Shown here: positions 16,617 through 26,600 of the stretch, piece after piece
Layout of the letters: each line of letters opens with the position of its first letter
Position numbering within the stretch: the first letter of the stretch is position 1
Source of the DNA: Bacillus fungorum
Lineage (GTDB): Bacteria; Bacillota; Bacilli; Bacillales; Bacillaceae_G
Direction: 5' to 3'
Assembly: GCF_002746455.1 (NCBI RefSeq)
Contig: NZ_NWUW01000014.1
Coordinates: 1-64,000, forward strand
Length of the DNA stretch: 64,000 nt
The notes under the pieces: generated by a model
Told to the model about the DNA's origin: nothing
Database searches by the model: none
Seen by the model: the letters and a program-made list of their open reading frames with translations, nothing else
Position numbers and translations under genes: made by a program

Positions 16617-18128
16617 TTAATTCGTACTAATTCCTCTTGCTGCCCAAATACGATCGATATCAGCAGCATGTTGTCCGCCATATAAAAGAGCATCCGCTTG
16701 CTTAATCGCTTTTGCTCCATCACTGAATTTAGAGTTTGGTGTTAATGACCAGTGTGATTGTAAAATAATTTTCGTTGCTACATCACGTCCAAAAGCTTGT
16801 GCCATCTCATATTGACCTTGTGCCCAAATTTCCCCATCATCATGTACCTCATTTGTAACATCTTTCGGATACACTTTATTCGTATCTAATCGGCGCAAGC
16901 ACGTCGGATCTGAACTAGAATAAGCAGCCGCATCCCATTCTCCAACACATGCTTTTCCGTAGCCTGTTGTCGATACTGCATCTTCATACGTAGCACCTAA
17001 GAAGTCACCAAATCCTTCTCCCATCGCTCCGCCTTCTGCTGAACTACCAAAGCCAGGAACTTGGTTATCTTGAATTGAATGTCCGTATTCATGTGCGATA
17101 ATACCAGCATCTTCTGCATCATCTACTCCGCCAGTACCAAAAGTTAAAGCTTTCGTTGTCGGAGAATAAAATGAGTTATCCGCCGTCGTTCCATTCACAT
17201 TCACTTTAATAGAGCGATTATTAATATTTTTAAAACCTAACCCTTGAATGTAACACTGTAATGTATCGATATGATAATACGACATAACATCTTCAAAGCT
17301 ATCATTTGCACGTGTATAGTTAAATTGTAAATTTGTAGATTTTGTTTTTGCTTTTGAAGAAATTGTTACATACTCTCCAATTAAAAATCCTGTCCCATCT
17401 AAACCTTTTAACGTAACAGTCTTCAATTGATTCGTTAACGCTGTTGAATCCGCATCGTTATTATCTTTTAAGCCTACTTTACTACCACTAGATACGACTG
17501 GGTTAGGTAAAAATACTTTTCCTGTCCCTTCAGCTTTTCGGTTTATATCAACCTTTTTAATTAACTTCCCATTTTCTGCATCAATAAATGTTTCCCATGC
17601 ACCAAACGGGTTATTAGAATGGACTACAACTTTATATACTGGAAGAGCAATTCCCTCTTCAACAATATATCCGAATTCTTTCTCTGTAGGAGCCCATAAG
17701 TTTTGCTCACTTGCTTCTCCAACATACGCCATTGATTTTTGTATTGCATCTTTTTCACTAATTTTTGTCGTTACTTCCTTCACACCTTTGACGGATTGAT
17801 AATCAGAAACAGCAAGTACGCCCTTTCCCTCTCCGTTAAGTGTAACTGTAATTTGTTTTGAAAATACAGGCGCACCATTAACAACTTGTTGGAATCTAAC
17901 ATATGAAGCTACTGACGTTTCTGTTGTAGAAATATATTGCAAGTCTGAAAGGTCTGTTTTCAATCCATACTGTGCAGCATTTTCTTTTAAATATTCAGTT
18001 GCTTTTTTCTGCGGCGAATAAGCTTCTAGCTTTACTTGCTGTTGTTTTTCCAACGCCGAAACCGTAGAAATCATCCCCATTACTAATGGCACAGTCATTG
18101 CCATTGCCACCATTTTTTTATTAAACAT
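16617..18128 (-). CDS. Secreted zinc metalloprotease (thermolysin/fungalysin clan) with FTP and PepSY pro-regions
   Basis: The 503-residue preproprotein has a signal peptide (MFNKKMVAMAMTVPLVMGM, then SALE), an FTP pro-domain, a PepSY-like domain (residues about 100-190) and a catalytic domain. HEYGH (about 346-350) supplies two zinc ligands and the catalytic Glu; the downstream GEGFGDFLGA supplies the third ligand. The wording of this motif (EGGAMGEGFGDF) is closer to M36 fungalysins than to M4 bacillolysin (ESGAINEAMSDIFG), although the pro-region is shared. Start ATG 18128 follows GGGGGAG. No PlcR box was found upstream. Confidence 0.85.
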   Translation of the reverse strand: MFNKKMVAMAMTVPLVMGMISTVSALEKQQQVKLEAYSPQKKATEYLKENAAQYGLKTDLSDLQYISTTETSVASYVRFQQVVNGAPVFSKQITVTLNGEGKGVLAVSDYQSVKGVKEVTTKISEKDAIQKSMAYVGEASEQNLWAPTEKEFGYIVEEGIALPVYKVVVHSNNPFGAWETFIDAENGKLIKKVDINRKAEGTGKVFLPNPVVSSGSKVGLKDNNDADSTALTNQLKTVTLKGLDGTGFLIGEYVTISSKAKTKSTNLQFNYTRANDSFEDVMSYYHIDTLQCYIQGLGFKNINNRSIKVNVNGTTADNSFYSPTTKALTFGTGGVDDAEDAGIIAHEYGHSIQDNQVPGFGSSAEGGAMGEGFGDFLGATYEDAVSTTGYGKACVGEWDAAAYSSSDPTCLRRLDTNKVYPKDVTNEVHDDGEIWAQGQYEMAQAFGRDVATKIILQSHWSLTPNSKFSDGAKAIKQADALLYGGQHAADIDRIWAARGISTN

Positions 18129-18307
18129 AGAACCACTCCCCCTAATAAAGTAGCTCAACCTTATCCCATTACCACTAGGCAATCATTCCCCACAACATGG
18201 GGGGATAAAAATTGAATCTACGAGTAATTCTCTATAAACAATTCTATTACCTTTCCATTTAGGATCAGTGAAATTTTCTCAATATTTATGCGTAAAGTGA
18301 AAACAAT

Positions 18308-18331
18308 ACTTTAGAAAGAAATTTCTAAAGT
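18308..18331. promoter_or_regulatory. Perfect 10-bp-arm palindrome in the protease/TetR intergenic region
   Basis: ACTTTAGAAA and TTTCTAAAGT flank GAAA. It lies between the divergent metalloprotease and TetR genes, about 180 bp upstream of the protease start and 70 bp upstream of the TetR promoter. It has no T run, so an operator is more likely than a terminator. Confidence 0.35.
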
Positions 18332-18384
18332 CATTCCTTATCCCTGAAACTTTTCATATTACTGTTTAAAAAAATAGACTTTTT

Positions 18385-18426
18385 ACCTAACGGTAGGTTG
18401 AAAAAATTATTAATGAATGATACGAT
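18385..18426 (+). promoter_or_regulatory. Promoter and TetR-type operator of the TetR-DUF418 operon
   Basis: The palindrome ACCTAACGGTAGGT (18385-18398) directly abuts a -35 box TTGAAA (18398-18403). A -10 box TACGAT (18421-18426) follows after exactly 17 bases. The palindrome has the size and position of a TetR-family operator, so autorepression by the gene downstream is likely. Confidence 0.6.
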
Positions 18427-18455
18427 TTAAATAACCTTTTTTAGGAGGATCTATT

Positions 18456-19040
18456 ATGAGTAAAAGTGAAGAAACACTCTCTTCAATAATGGAAGCAAGT
18501 TATCGCCTTTTTGCTACGTACGGTATTGCTAAAACAACTTATACGATGATTGGTGAGAAGGTTGGTATCGCAAAACCATCTATATATTACTACTTTAAGT
18601 CTAAAGATGCCTTGATTGAATGTATTTTTACTGAATTATGTAAAGCTATGCAGTTCTCTTCGTATTTTCATACAGAAGAATTTACGAAAACAAATTTTAT
18701 TGAAAAATGTATTGCAATTGGCCTTAAAATAATTGATGAACAGCGAAACGACCCTTATTTTAATCTTGTGTTACAAGAATATGTTTTACTATCTTCAAGA
18801 AACAATATGTACAAAGATCGATTACTAACTGTGCAAACAGAATATTTACATGGATTTGAGGTACTCCTTACAAAAGCAAATAAACTTCAATTAATTGAAA
18901 ATAAAAATCTAGTTTCAAAAGCTCATATGTTAGCATTAGTGCTTGATAATATCGGGAATTTTATGATGATTGATGCAAAGATAGATTATAAACAAATTTG
19001 GATTGAAGCTGTAAATAGCATTTTTGAAAGAAGGGATTGA
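18456..19040 (+). CDS. TetR/AcrR family transcriptional regulator
   Basis: This 194-residue repressor has an N-terminal helix-turn-helix domain (residues about 8-55: ASYRLFATYGIAKTTYTMIG, then KPSIYYYFKSKDALIECIF) and a variable ligand-binding C-terminal domain. It probably represses its own operon through the palindrome at 18385-18398 and responds to an unknown small molecule. AGGAGG lies before ATG 18456. The DUF418 membrane protein gene begins one base after its stop codon, so they are coupled. Confidence 0.88.
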   Translation: MSKSEETLSSIMEASYRLFATYGIAKTTYTMIGEKVGIAKPSIYYYFKSKDALIECIFTELCKAMQFSSYFHTEEFTKTNFIEKCIAIGLKIIDEQRNDPYFNLVLQEYVLLSSRNNMYKDRLLTVQTEYLHGFEVLLTKANKLQLIENKNLVSKAHMLALVLDNIGNFMMIDAKIDYKQIWIEAVNSIFERRD

Positions 19041-19041
19041 A

Positions 19042-20127
19042 GTGAATACAAAAAAGCGCATTATCGGCTTAGATTTCGCTAGAGCTTTGGCGATGTTTGG
19101 TATGCTACTTGTTAATTTCATGGTGATAACAGGTGCAGAAGGAAATGGTCCCCCTTTTTTAATAACCCTCATGTCACTATTTGAAGGTAGAGCTTCTGCT
19201 TTGTTTGTTATACTTGCAGGCATCGGTATCACTTTAATGACTAGGTCAGCCGTTGCTAGCAATGAAAAAATAAAAATTTCTAATAGCCGAAAGACCATAT
19301 GGAAACGATCACTATTCTTATTTATTTTAGGATTACTACTATATGGACTAGAGTGGACTGGGGATATAATACACTACTACGGTGTTTACCTTTTCGTCGC
19401 TGCATTACTCATTACAGTACGCAAAAAACTATTACTTTTTCTTTCTATCATTATTTTATTAATCGCACAAGCTCTTCAGCTTACTTTCAATACTTTCGAA
19501 GGTTGGGGAGGACCTACTCCATTCATAAACTATGTAGACTTCTGGACAATACAAGGTTTTCTTCGCAATTTATTCTTTAATGGCTATCACCCTATTTTCC
19601 CTTGGTTCTCGTTCTTCTTAATCGGTATGATAATTGGCAGGTTAGATCTTCATAATAAGAAAATTAGAGAAAGATTACTCTTACTGGGTATTACAATTAC
19701 AATATTGTCAGAACTTTTATCAAAAGGGCTTACTCACTTTTTTATTCCATATATCGGCAAAGAGGCTGCCACATTTTTATTTAATACAGGACCCATCTTA
19801 CCAAATGTATTATATATTTTATCTGCTACAGGATCCGCTATTGCTATATTAATCATTTGCCTCAACATCGCTGAAAAATATAGAAATAATTGGTTTGTCA
19901 CTTCCATTGTACAAACAGGACAATTAACATTAACTCATTATGTCAGCCATGTATTTATCGGTATTGGGACGTTAATTCTATTAAATAAAATGGAACAACA
20001 ATCACTACTATTCGTTTTATTATTTGCTAGTGGATTTTTCATTTTTAGCATTTTAATTAGTGTGTTATGGGGAAAGAAATTTTCTAGAGGACCTATCGAA
20101 TGGATTATGAGGAAATTAGCCGGATAA
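19042..20127 (+). CDS. DUF418 family integral membrane protein
   Basis: The 361-residue polytopic protein has about 10 hydrophobic segments. The N-terminus KKRIIGLDFARALAMFGMLL and the C-terminal TGQLTLTHYVSHVFIG/WGKKFSRGPIEWIMRKLAG are the hallmarks of DUF418 and related acyltransferase-like membrane proteins. Its function is unknown; some relatives may acylate or transport small molecules. The start is GTG 19042 with GAAGGG 6 bases upstream, one base after the regulator stop. It is probably induced when the TetR protein binds its ligand. Confidence 0.82.
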   Translation: MNTKKRIIGLDFARALAMFGMLLVNFMVITGAEGNGPPFLITLMSLFEGRASALFVILAGIGITLMTRSAVASNEKIKISNSRKTIWKRSLFLFILGLLLYGLEWTGDIIHYYGVYLFVAALLITVRKKLLLFLSIIILLIAQALQLTFNTFEGWGGPTPFINYVDFWTIQGFLRNLFFNGYHPIFPWFSFFLIGMIIGRLDLHNKKIRERLLLLGITITILSELLSKGLTHFFIPYIGKEAATFLFNTGPILPNVLYILSATGSAIAILIICLNIAEKYRNNWFVTSIVQTGQLTLTHYVSHVFIGIGTLILLNKMEQQSLLFVLLFASGFFIFSILISVLWGKKFSRGPIEWIMRKLAG

Positions 20128-20141
20128 ATTTCCATCATACA

Positions 20142-20177
20142 AAAAGGAAGTTGGAATCATTCCAACTTCCTTTTTTC
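20142..20177. terminator. Bidirectional intrinsic terminator
   Basis: AAAAAGGAAGTTGGAAT pairs with ATTCCAACTTCCTTTTTT between the DUF418 gene and the end of ileS. Confidence 0.85.
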
Positions 20178-20178
20178 T

Positions 20179-23100
20179 TTAATGAGCCGCGCTTAATTTA
20201 ATTCGAACTTTCGCTTCACCTAAAGATAGTTCATCGTCTTCATTCGTTAAGTGATCAAATGTAAATTGCTTAACGAGTAAATTTTCTTCCAATAAATCTT
20301 TATGGTTCGTTAATGTTCGTTGTAGTTCTTCCTCTGTATCAAGAATAACATCTACTCGTAAATTAACCGGTAAATTTAACTGCTTACGATATTCTTGAAC
20401 CGCTCGAATGAATTCACGAGCTACTCCTTCTTGTAACAATTCTTCCGTTACATTCGTATCTAACATAACTGTATATTGTCCGTTAGTCGTATTAGAAAAT
20501 CCTGATTTTGCGACTTTCTCTACCAGTACATCTTCAGCTGTTACAACTACTTCTTCTCCTGGTGCTGCTTCGTAAACTGCTCTTTCTGTAGATACAAAAT
20601 GTTGCACTTCTTCTTTTGGTAATTGTTTTAGCCATGTATTTACTGCATTCACATTTTTACCAAGCTTCGGCCCAGCTGTTTTAAAATTCAGCTTTAATTG
20701 ATAGGACGTATATTTCGTTTCATCGAGTTCAACATGAAACGCTTTGACATTTAGCTCATCCATGACGATATCACGATAAGATTCCCAATCCATATCATTT
20801 TCATTATGCGCTAGTAATACAAGTTCTGCTAACGGCTGTTTTACTTTTAAAGAATGCTGATTACGATTACTTCTTCCAAGTTCAACAACCTGTAAAACTG
20901 CATCCATTTCCTCTTCTAATTTCGGCTGAAGTAGTGATTCATTTACAACTGGATAATCCTCTAAATGAACGCTACTTGCAGTTAAATTCAAATGAATATC
21001 TTCAGCGACAAACGGTGTAAATGGTGCAATTAATTTACTAATTGTTACAAGTACTTCATGAAGTGTCTCATACGCAGCTGCTTTTTCAGCATTCATACCA
21101 GACTCCCAGAAACGATTACGTGATCGTCTTACATACCAGTTACTTACTTCATCTACAAGTGCCGCGATTTCACGAGCTGCATTCGTAAATTGATAATCAT
21201 CAAGTGCTGTTCTCACTTTTTTCGTAGTGCTATGCAATCTTGATAATACCCATTCATCCAATTTCGTCCGCTTTACATCATACGTTTCTTTCGGATTATA
21301 CCCATCTAAATTTGCATATAAAACATAGAAGCTATACACATTGACTAATGTATCTACAAACTTAGATTTTGCTTCCAGTACTGTTCTTTCAGAAAAACGT
21401 TTCGCATTCCACGGTGCACTGTCAACGAGTAGCGCCCATCTTAAAGCATCTGCACCAAACTGATTTACTAAATCAACTGGATCTAGTGCATTCCCTTTAC
21501 TTTTAGACATTTTCTGTCCTTCTTCGTCTAATACATGTCCTAGTGATAACACTCGTTTATAAGGTACTTTTCCTGTATATAGTGCTGATACTGCTAATAA
21601 ACTATAAAACCATCCGCGTGTTTGATCAATGCCTTCTGCAATAACATCCGCTGGAAACTGTTCTTCAAATAACTCTTTATTTTCAAATGGATAATGATAT
21701 TGCGCAAATGGCATGGAACCACTATCAAACCAAACATCAATTACTTCTGGTGTACGATTCATTGTACTTCCGCATTTTTCACAGCAAACTTGCACTTCAT
21801 CTACATATGGCTTATGCAATTCCAAATCTTCCGGTGTTTCTTTTGTACTATGCTTTCTTAAATCAGCAATGCTTTTCGGTGCGAATTGATGATCGCAACT
21901 TTCACATTCCCATACGTTTAATGGTGTTCCCCAATATCTATTTCGGCTAATATTCCAGTCCACCATATTTTCTAAAAACTTACCAAAGCGTCCATGTTTC
22001 ATATGGTCTGGATACCAAGTAACAGAATCGTTATTTTGCAAAAATGTATCTTTAATTGCAGTTGTTCGGATTAACCAACTCTCTCCTGCATAATAAAGAA
22101 GTGGTGAATCACAACGCCAGCAATGTGGGTAGCTATGTTCATACTTTTCTTTATGATACAGTAAACCTTCCTTCGCTAAATGACGAACGATATCCACGTC
22201 ACAATCTTTAACAAATTTCCCTTTCAAAAATGGTACTGCTTCTGTATATTCACCTTTCTCATCTACAACATGCAAGAATGACAATCCTTCACTTTGAACG
22301 ACTCTATAATCGTCCTCCCCATATGCTGGAGCGATATGAACGAGTCCTGTACCACTATCTGCCGTGACAAAATCTGCTGCGATAACGTGATAGCCATTTG
22401 TAACTTCTTTCATTGGAAATGGCGGCATATAAGATGTGTTTACTAATTCTTCACCTTTATGAACAGATAATACTTCATAGTCTTCTTTTAATACATCTTG
22501 TACACGTTCTTTCGCAACAATGTATACATGACCTTCTTGTTTCGCTTTCACGTATTCCATATTTGGATGTACAGCGAGCGCAACATTTGCTGGAAGTGTC
22601 CAAGGTGTCGTTGTCCACCCTAGGAAATATTCATTTTCACTATCTTTTACTTGAAACTTAACTGTTGCACTTAAGTCTTTTACTGTTTTATACCCTTGTG
22701 CAACCTCATGTGAACTTAGTGAAGTTTGACAACTTGGGCAGTATGGTGAGACTCTATGCCCTTTATACAATAATCCTTTTTCATGAATCGTCCCTAAAAT
22801 ATGCCATACACTTTCGATATATGGATTCTCTAGCGTAACGTATGGATCATCCATATCTACCCAATAACCGATGCTTTCAGTGAATTCACGCCACTGCTTC
22901 TCATATGTGAATACACTCTCTTTACACTTCTGAATAAATGGCTCAATTCCATACTCTTCAATTTCATGTTTACCAGAAATACCGAGTTGCTTCTCAACAC
23001 CTAATTCTACAGGTAAACCGTGTGTATCCCATCCCGCTTTTCGTAGCACTTTATAACCAGCCATCGTTTTATATCTTGCTACTACATCTTTAATTGTCCG

Positions 23101-23280
23101 TCCAAGCGCATGACCTACATGCGGTAATCCATTCGCCGTTGGTGGTCCTTCATAAAACACAAAAGACTGTGCGCCTTCTCGATTCTGAATTGATTGCTCG
23201 AAAATACTTTGCTCGTTCCACTGCTTACGAATACGTGTTTCTCTCCCTACAGCTGACTCTTTTACATCTACTTTCTTCAT
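20179..23280 (-). CDS. ileS: Isoleucyl-tRNA synthetase, type 2 (eukaryote-like)
   Basis: The 1033-residue class I synthetase has the HIGH box as PHVGHALGR (around residue 53), the CP1 editing domain, and KMSKS in [14 protein letters not shown]. It has Cys pairs (CPSCQTS, CWRC, CESC, CCEKCG). Length and sequence fit the IleRS2 group, whose members are intrinsically less sensitive to mupirocin; that property is inferred. AAAGGAGTG precedes ATG 23280. It is controlled by a T-box with an AUC (Ile) specifier. A type 1 housekeeping copy may exist elsewhere, but this window cannot show it. Confidence 0.92.
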   Translation of the reverse strand: MKKVDVKESAVGRETRIRKQWNEQSIFEQSIQNREGAQSFVFYEGPPTANGLPHVGHALGRTIKDVVARYKTMAGYKVLRKAGWDTHGLPVELGVEKQLGISGKHEIEEYGIEPFIQKCKESVFTYEKQWREFTESIGYWVDMDDPYVTLENPYIESVWHILGTIHEKGLLYKGHRVSPYCPSCQTSLSSHEVAQGYKTVKDLSATVKFQVKDSENEYFLGWTTTPWTLPANVALAVHPNMEYVKAKQEGHVYIVAKERVQDVLKEDYEVLSVHKGEELVNTSYMPPFPMKEVTNGYHVIAADFVTADSGTGLVHIAPAYGEDDYRVVQSEGLSFLHVVDEKGEYTEAVPFLKGKFVKDCDVDIVRHLAKEGLLYHKEKYEHSYPHCWRCDSPLLYYAGESWLIRTTAIKDTFLQNNDSVTWYPDHMKHGRFGKFLENMVDWNISRNRYWGTPLNVWECESCDHQFAPKSIADLRKHSTKETPEDLELHKPYVDEVQVCCEKCGSTMNRTPEVIDVWFDSGSMPFAQYHYPFENKELFEEQFPADVIAEGIDQTRGWFYSLLAVSALYTGKVPYKRVLSLGHVLDEEGQKMSKSKGNALDPVDLVNQFGADALRWALLVDSAPWNAKRFSERTVLEAKSKFVDTLVNVYSFYVLYANLDGYNPKETYDVKRTKLDEWVLSRLHSTTKKVRTALDDYQFTNAAREIAALVDEVSNWYVRRSRNRFWESGMNAEKAAAYETLHEVLVTISKLIAPFTPFVAEDIHLNLTASSVHLEDYPVVNESLLQPKLEEEMDAVLQVVELGRSNRNQHSLKVKQPLAELVLLAHNENDMDWESYRDIVMDELNVKAFHVELDETKYTSYQLKLNFKTAGPKLGKNVNAVNTWLKQLPKEEVQHFVSTERAVYEAAPGEEVVVTAEDVLVEKVAKSGFSNTTNGQYTVMLDTNVTEELLQEGVAREFIRAVQEYRKQLNLPVNLRVDVILDTEEELQRTLTNHKDLLEENLLVKQFTFDHLTNEDDELSLGEAKVRIKLSAAH

Positions 23281-23313
23281 CTACAATCACTCCTTTTGAA
23301 TATTTTAAAGCAC

Positions 23314-23570
23314 ACAAAAAAACCGTCCCCATGAAGTAGGGACGGGTTTAACCGCGTTACCACCCTAATTCTATTAGCTCTTCGCTAATAGCACTTAGCA
23401 ACGTACTATCATACGTGTTCTTTGTAACGGTAGACATCCGTCCGAGCTTACTTATTTTCAGCCTCGGCTCCTCGGAGATGATTTTCAAATAACGTCTGCA
23501 CACCGGCTTTCAGCTATACACCGGCTCTCTGGGGAACAATTCATTATTTTACTCGTTCTCGTCTTCAGAT
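23314..23570 (-). promoter_or_regulatory. T-box riboswitch leader of ileS (specifier AUC, Ile)
   Basis: The T-box AGGGTGGTAACGCGG (23352-23366) is followed by a terminator hairpin with CCGTCCC/GGGACGG and a T run (23316-23349). Stem I contains CAGAGAGCCGG. The specifier loop TGAAAATCATCTCC places AUC at 23482-23480 in the GAA-N-codon-A pattern. Confidence 0.93.
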
Positions 23571-23673
23571 TTGTATACTTTATTAAAAGCTATTTTATGC
23601 CATTGGGCAATAAATTGTCAACTAATTCGAAATATATATTTAATTATACCCTTTTTTCACAATTCCTATACAA

Positions 23674-26600
23674 TTATTTCTTAAATTCTTGTATTCCAGC
23701 TAAATCTTCATCTTCTTCAATAAGCTCAGCAAAGAATCTTGATTCATCCTCACGAAGAACAATTTCAAGCTCTTGCTTCGCCTCTTCAATTCTATTTAAC
23801 TGTGCTAAATAACAAGCGCGATCATATCTTGCTAACAAATCACTCGCATCTATTGTTAATACATCATTTGTTATTTTTTCTGCCTTTAGTGTTTGTCCGG
23901 CACCATGATACGAAGATGCTAAAGAAAGAAGAATTGCTGCTTCATTTGGATGATGTATAGAAGCATTTTCTAATACATGAATTGCCTCTTCAAACCTTTC
24001 TTGACTTTGATACATTTCTCCTAAAGCAAGAAACGCTCTACTTACAAACGGTGTTTGCTCCATTAATTGTAAGGTAATCTTTTCTGCTTTTCTTTCTTCT
24101 CCTATTTTAAAGAATACTTGTGCTTGTAAAAGAAGCGTATCATAATCATCTGGTAACTCTCGAACCATTTGCTTCGTTAATTCTGAAGCATCCCGTAACA
24201 TATCTTCTTCCTCACACGCCATGAAAAGATTTACAAGTTGCTTCGCTACATCGTAATCCCATTTATTTTCTAACGATGTTTGCAATACATCTATCGCCTC
24301 TTTATACATCGCCACATTCTCGTAAAATAGTGAAAATCGCTGCGCTGCCATACTATTTTTTTGATTTAACTTTAACGAGATTTCATACAAATCAATGATT
24401 GTAGTAATAATCGAAATTTCTTTCGCACGGTTTTTCATACGATAAAAAGCTCTCGTAATTATGGATTTTTTCGGCTGTTCATTTTGTTGCCGTTCAATCC
24501 ATCTTTCCGTCACCGCAGATGCAGCATACATAAATGCCATACTTCTTTCTGCCTTCTTCACCTTTAATGTATGAAGAAAATCTCGTATGTTAGACAATTT
24601 CTTATGTTGTTCTATCGTTTTTACATACACATCAAATATTTGTTCATTATTTGCATCTTTTTGTATAACTTTCATTGCAATTTCAATTGCTTTTGCATTC
24701 CTTTTTTTCACTAACACTTTGGCATAATGATATAGAACTTCTATATGCTCACTATCTAATTGAAGTGCCTCTTCAATCTGTGCTTGTTCTTTATCTATTT
24801 CATCCATCGCTCCATACACATATGCAATCGCATCTAATCGCCATATTTCAGGTGCTTCGTCCGCTAATTGTTCTAGTTCTGTCAGTAACTCTTCCTGAAG
24901 ACTCATTTCTACTGAAAGCTGTGCCAAATATTCCATATTAATATGCATCGGCTCTTCTTTCATAGCCTGAACCATATGACTTTGTTCTTTAGAACGGTTT
25001 TCTTCTTTTTCGTATATTTCCGCAAGCTGTAAATGTACACCGACGAAATTCCCATCAAGCTCTAAACAAGTTTCATACGCTTGCTTTGCTTCTGTCAATT
25101 GCCCTAATGCCATAAGTGTTTCACCAATTCGGTAATACGGTAATGCCGTTTCCTTTTGTTCTATCGCCTTATTATACCTTTTCATCGCTTGGCCGTACTG
25201 CCCAATAGATTCATATAAAATACCTGTATAACAACCGTATTCGCTTATTTCATTTCTTTCTTTGTGTAACGTTCTTAAGAATGCTATACCTCTTTGTACA
25301 AATACCGTTCCTTTAATTCGATTCACATATTCATCTAACGCACTTGCCACATTATATTCGCTCTGCTTTATACCACTCTCTAAATTAGACAAAGCTACTT
25401 TAAACCCTTCTTCATTTCCACCAAGTTCAATCTCAGCATCCCATAAAACCATTCCCGCATTCATAAGAAAATCTTGGCTCTTTTCAATTTGTTTTTCAAT
25501 ACCGAGAATATATTGTTTCGCTTCCTTGTATTGTTCTTTCGCCATATAAACTTGCGTAAGTCCAAAGTGAGAATAAACATCATCATGATTTTCTTCTAAA
25601 GCACGATTATACAATGTTTCTGCTTCTTCCAGACTATCATTTTGAAAATGATAGTCACCCAATTTTACATATAAAGGCGCCTTATCATCACAATTCTCAA
25701 TACCTTTTAATAAAATTTCTTTCGCACTTTCCTCATCCTTCAAATCAGAGTCGTATATTTCCGAAAGTTTCGTGTAAATGTAAGGTGCATTGCTATCCAA
25801 ATGAATCGCTATTTTAAGCCCTTTTATCGCTAAATGTAATTTCCCTAAATGATGCGCACATCTCGCTCGCTCATACCATACATGTGCCTCATTTTTATGC
25901 TCTTTTAACAGATCGTTAAAGATTTCATACGCTTCTTCATATCTTTCTAAATCTATTAATATTAACCCGTGATTCGTTAAAGTGAACCTTTCTGGACTAC
26001 GTTCTAAAGCAACTTGAGAAAGCTGCAACGCCTTTTCAGATTGGTCAATATACATATATGATAAAGCGAGGAAACTCCAAGCAATCGGCTGATCTGCATC
26101 TAATTGTAATGAGGAACAAAAACTTGAAATTGCTTCTATATAACTTTCCTGTTCAAAAGCATATCTTCCGTTTATTAAATGATATAAAGCACGATTATTT
26201 TTCTTCTCAACACTCGCGAGCATTTGCCCAGCTTTTTCTAATTCTTGAAGGCGAATAAAGCACTGCGCACCATGCAATTTAACAAAATCTGAGCTTGGAA
26301 ACCTCTTCATTAACTTTTCAATACAAGATAAAATAAACTCATTATCTACTTCAACATCTAAATGTTTAACCGTATATAACCACGTATTCGGATTATCACT
26401 CGTCTCTTTTAAAAATTGTACTAAGTTATGAATCCCATCTTTATCTTGTTCATCTAAATGATCCGTTAGAGAAAAAATGGATTTAAAATAATGATTTTCT
26501 TCTTCATTTAAAAATGATAATTGTCCCTTCTTTTCTTTCGGAACAAACGTAATCGCTAAACAACCTGTATAACGATATTTTTCTTGTAATTTACTATATT

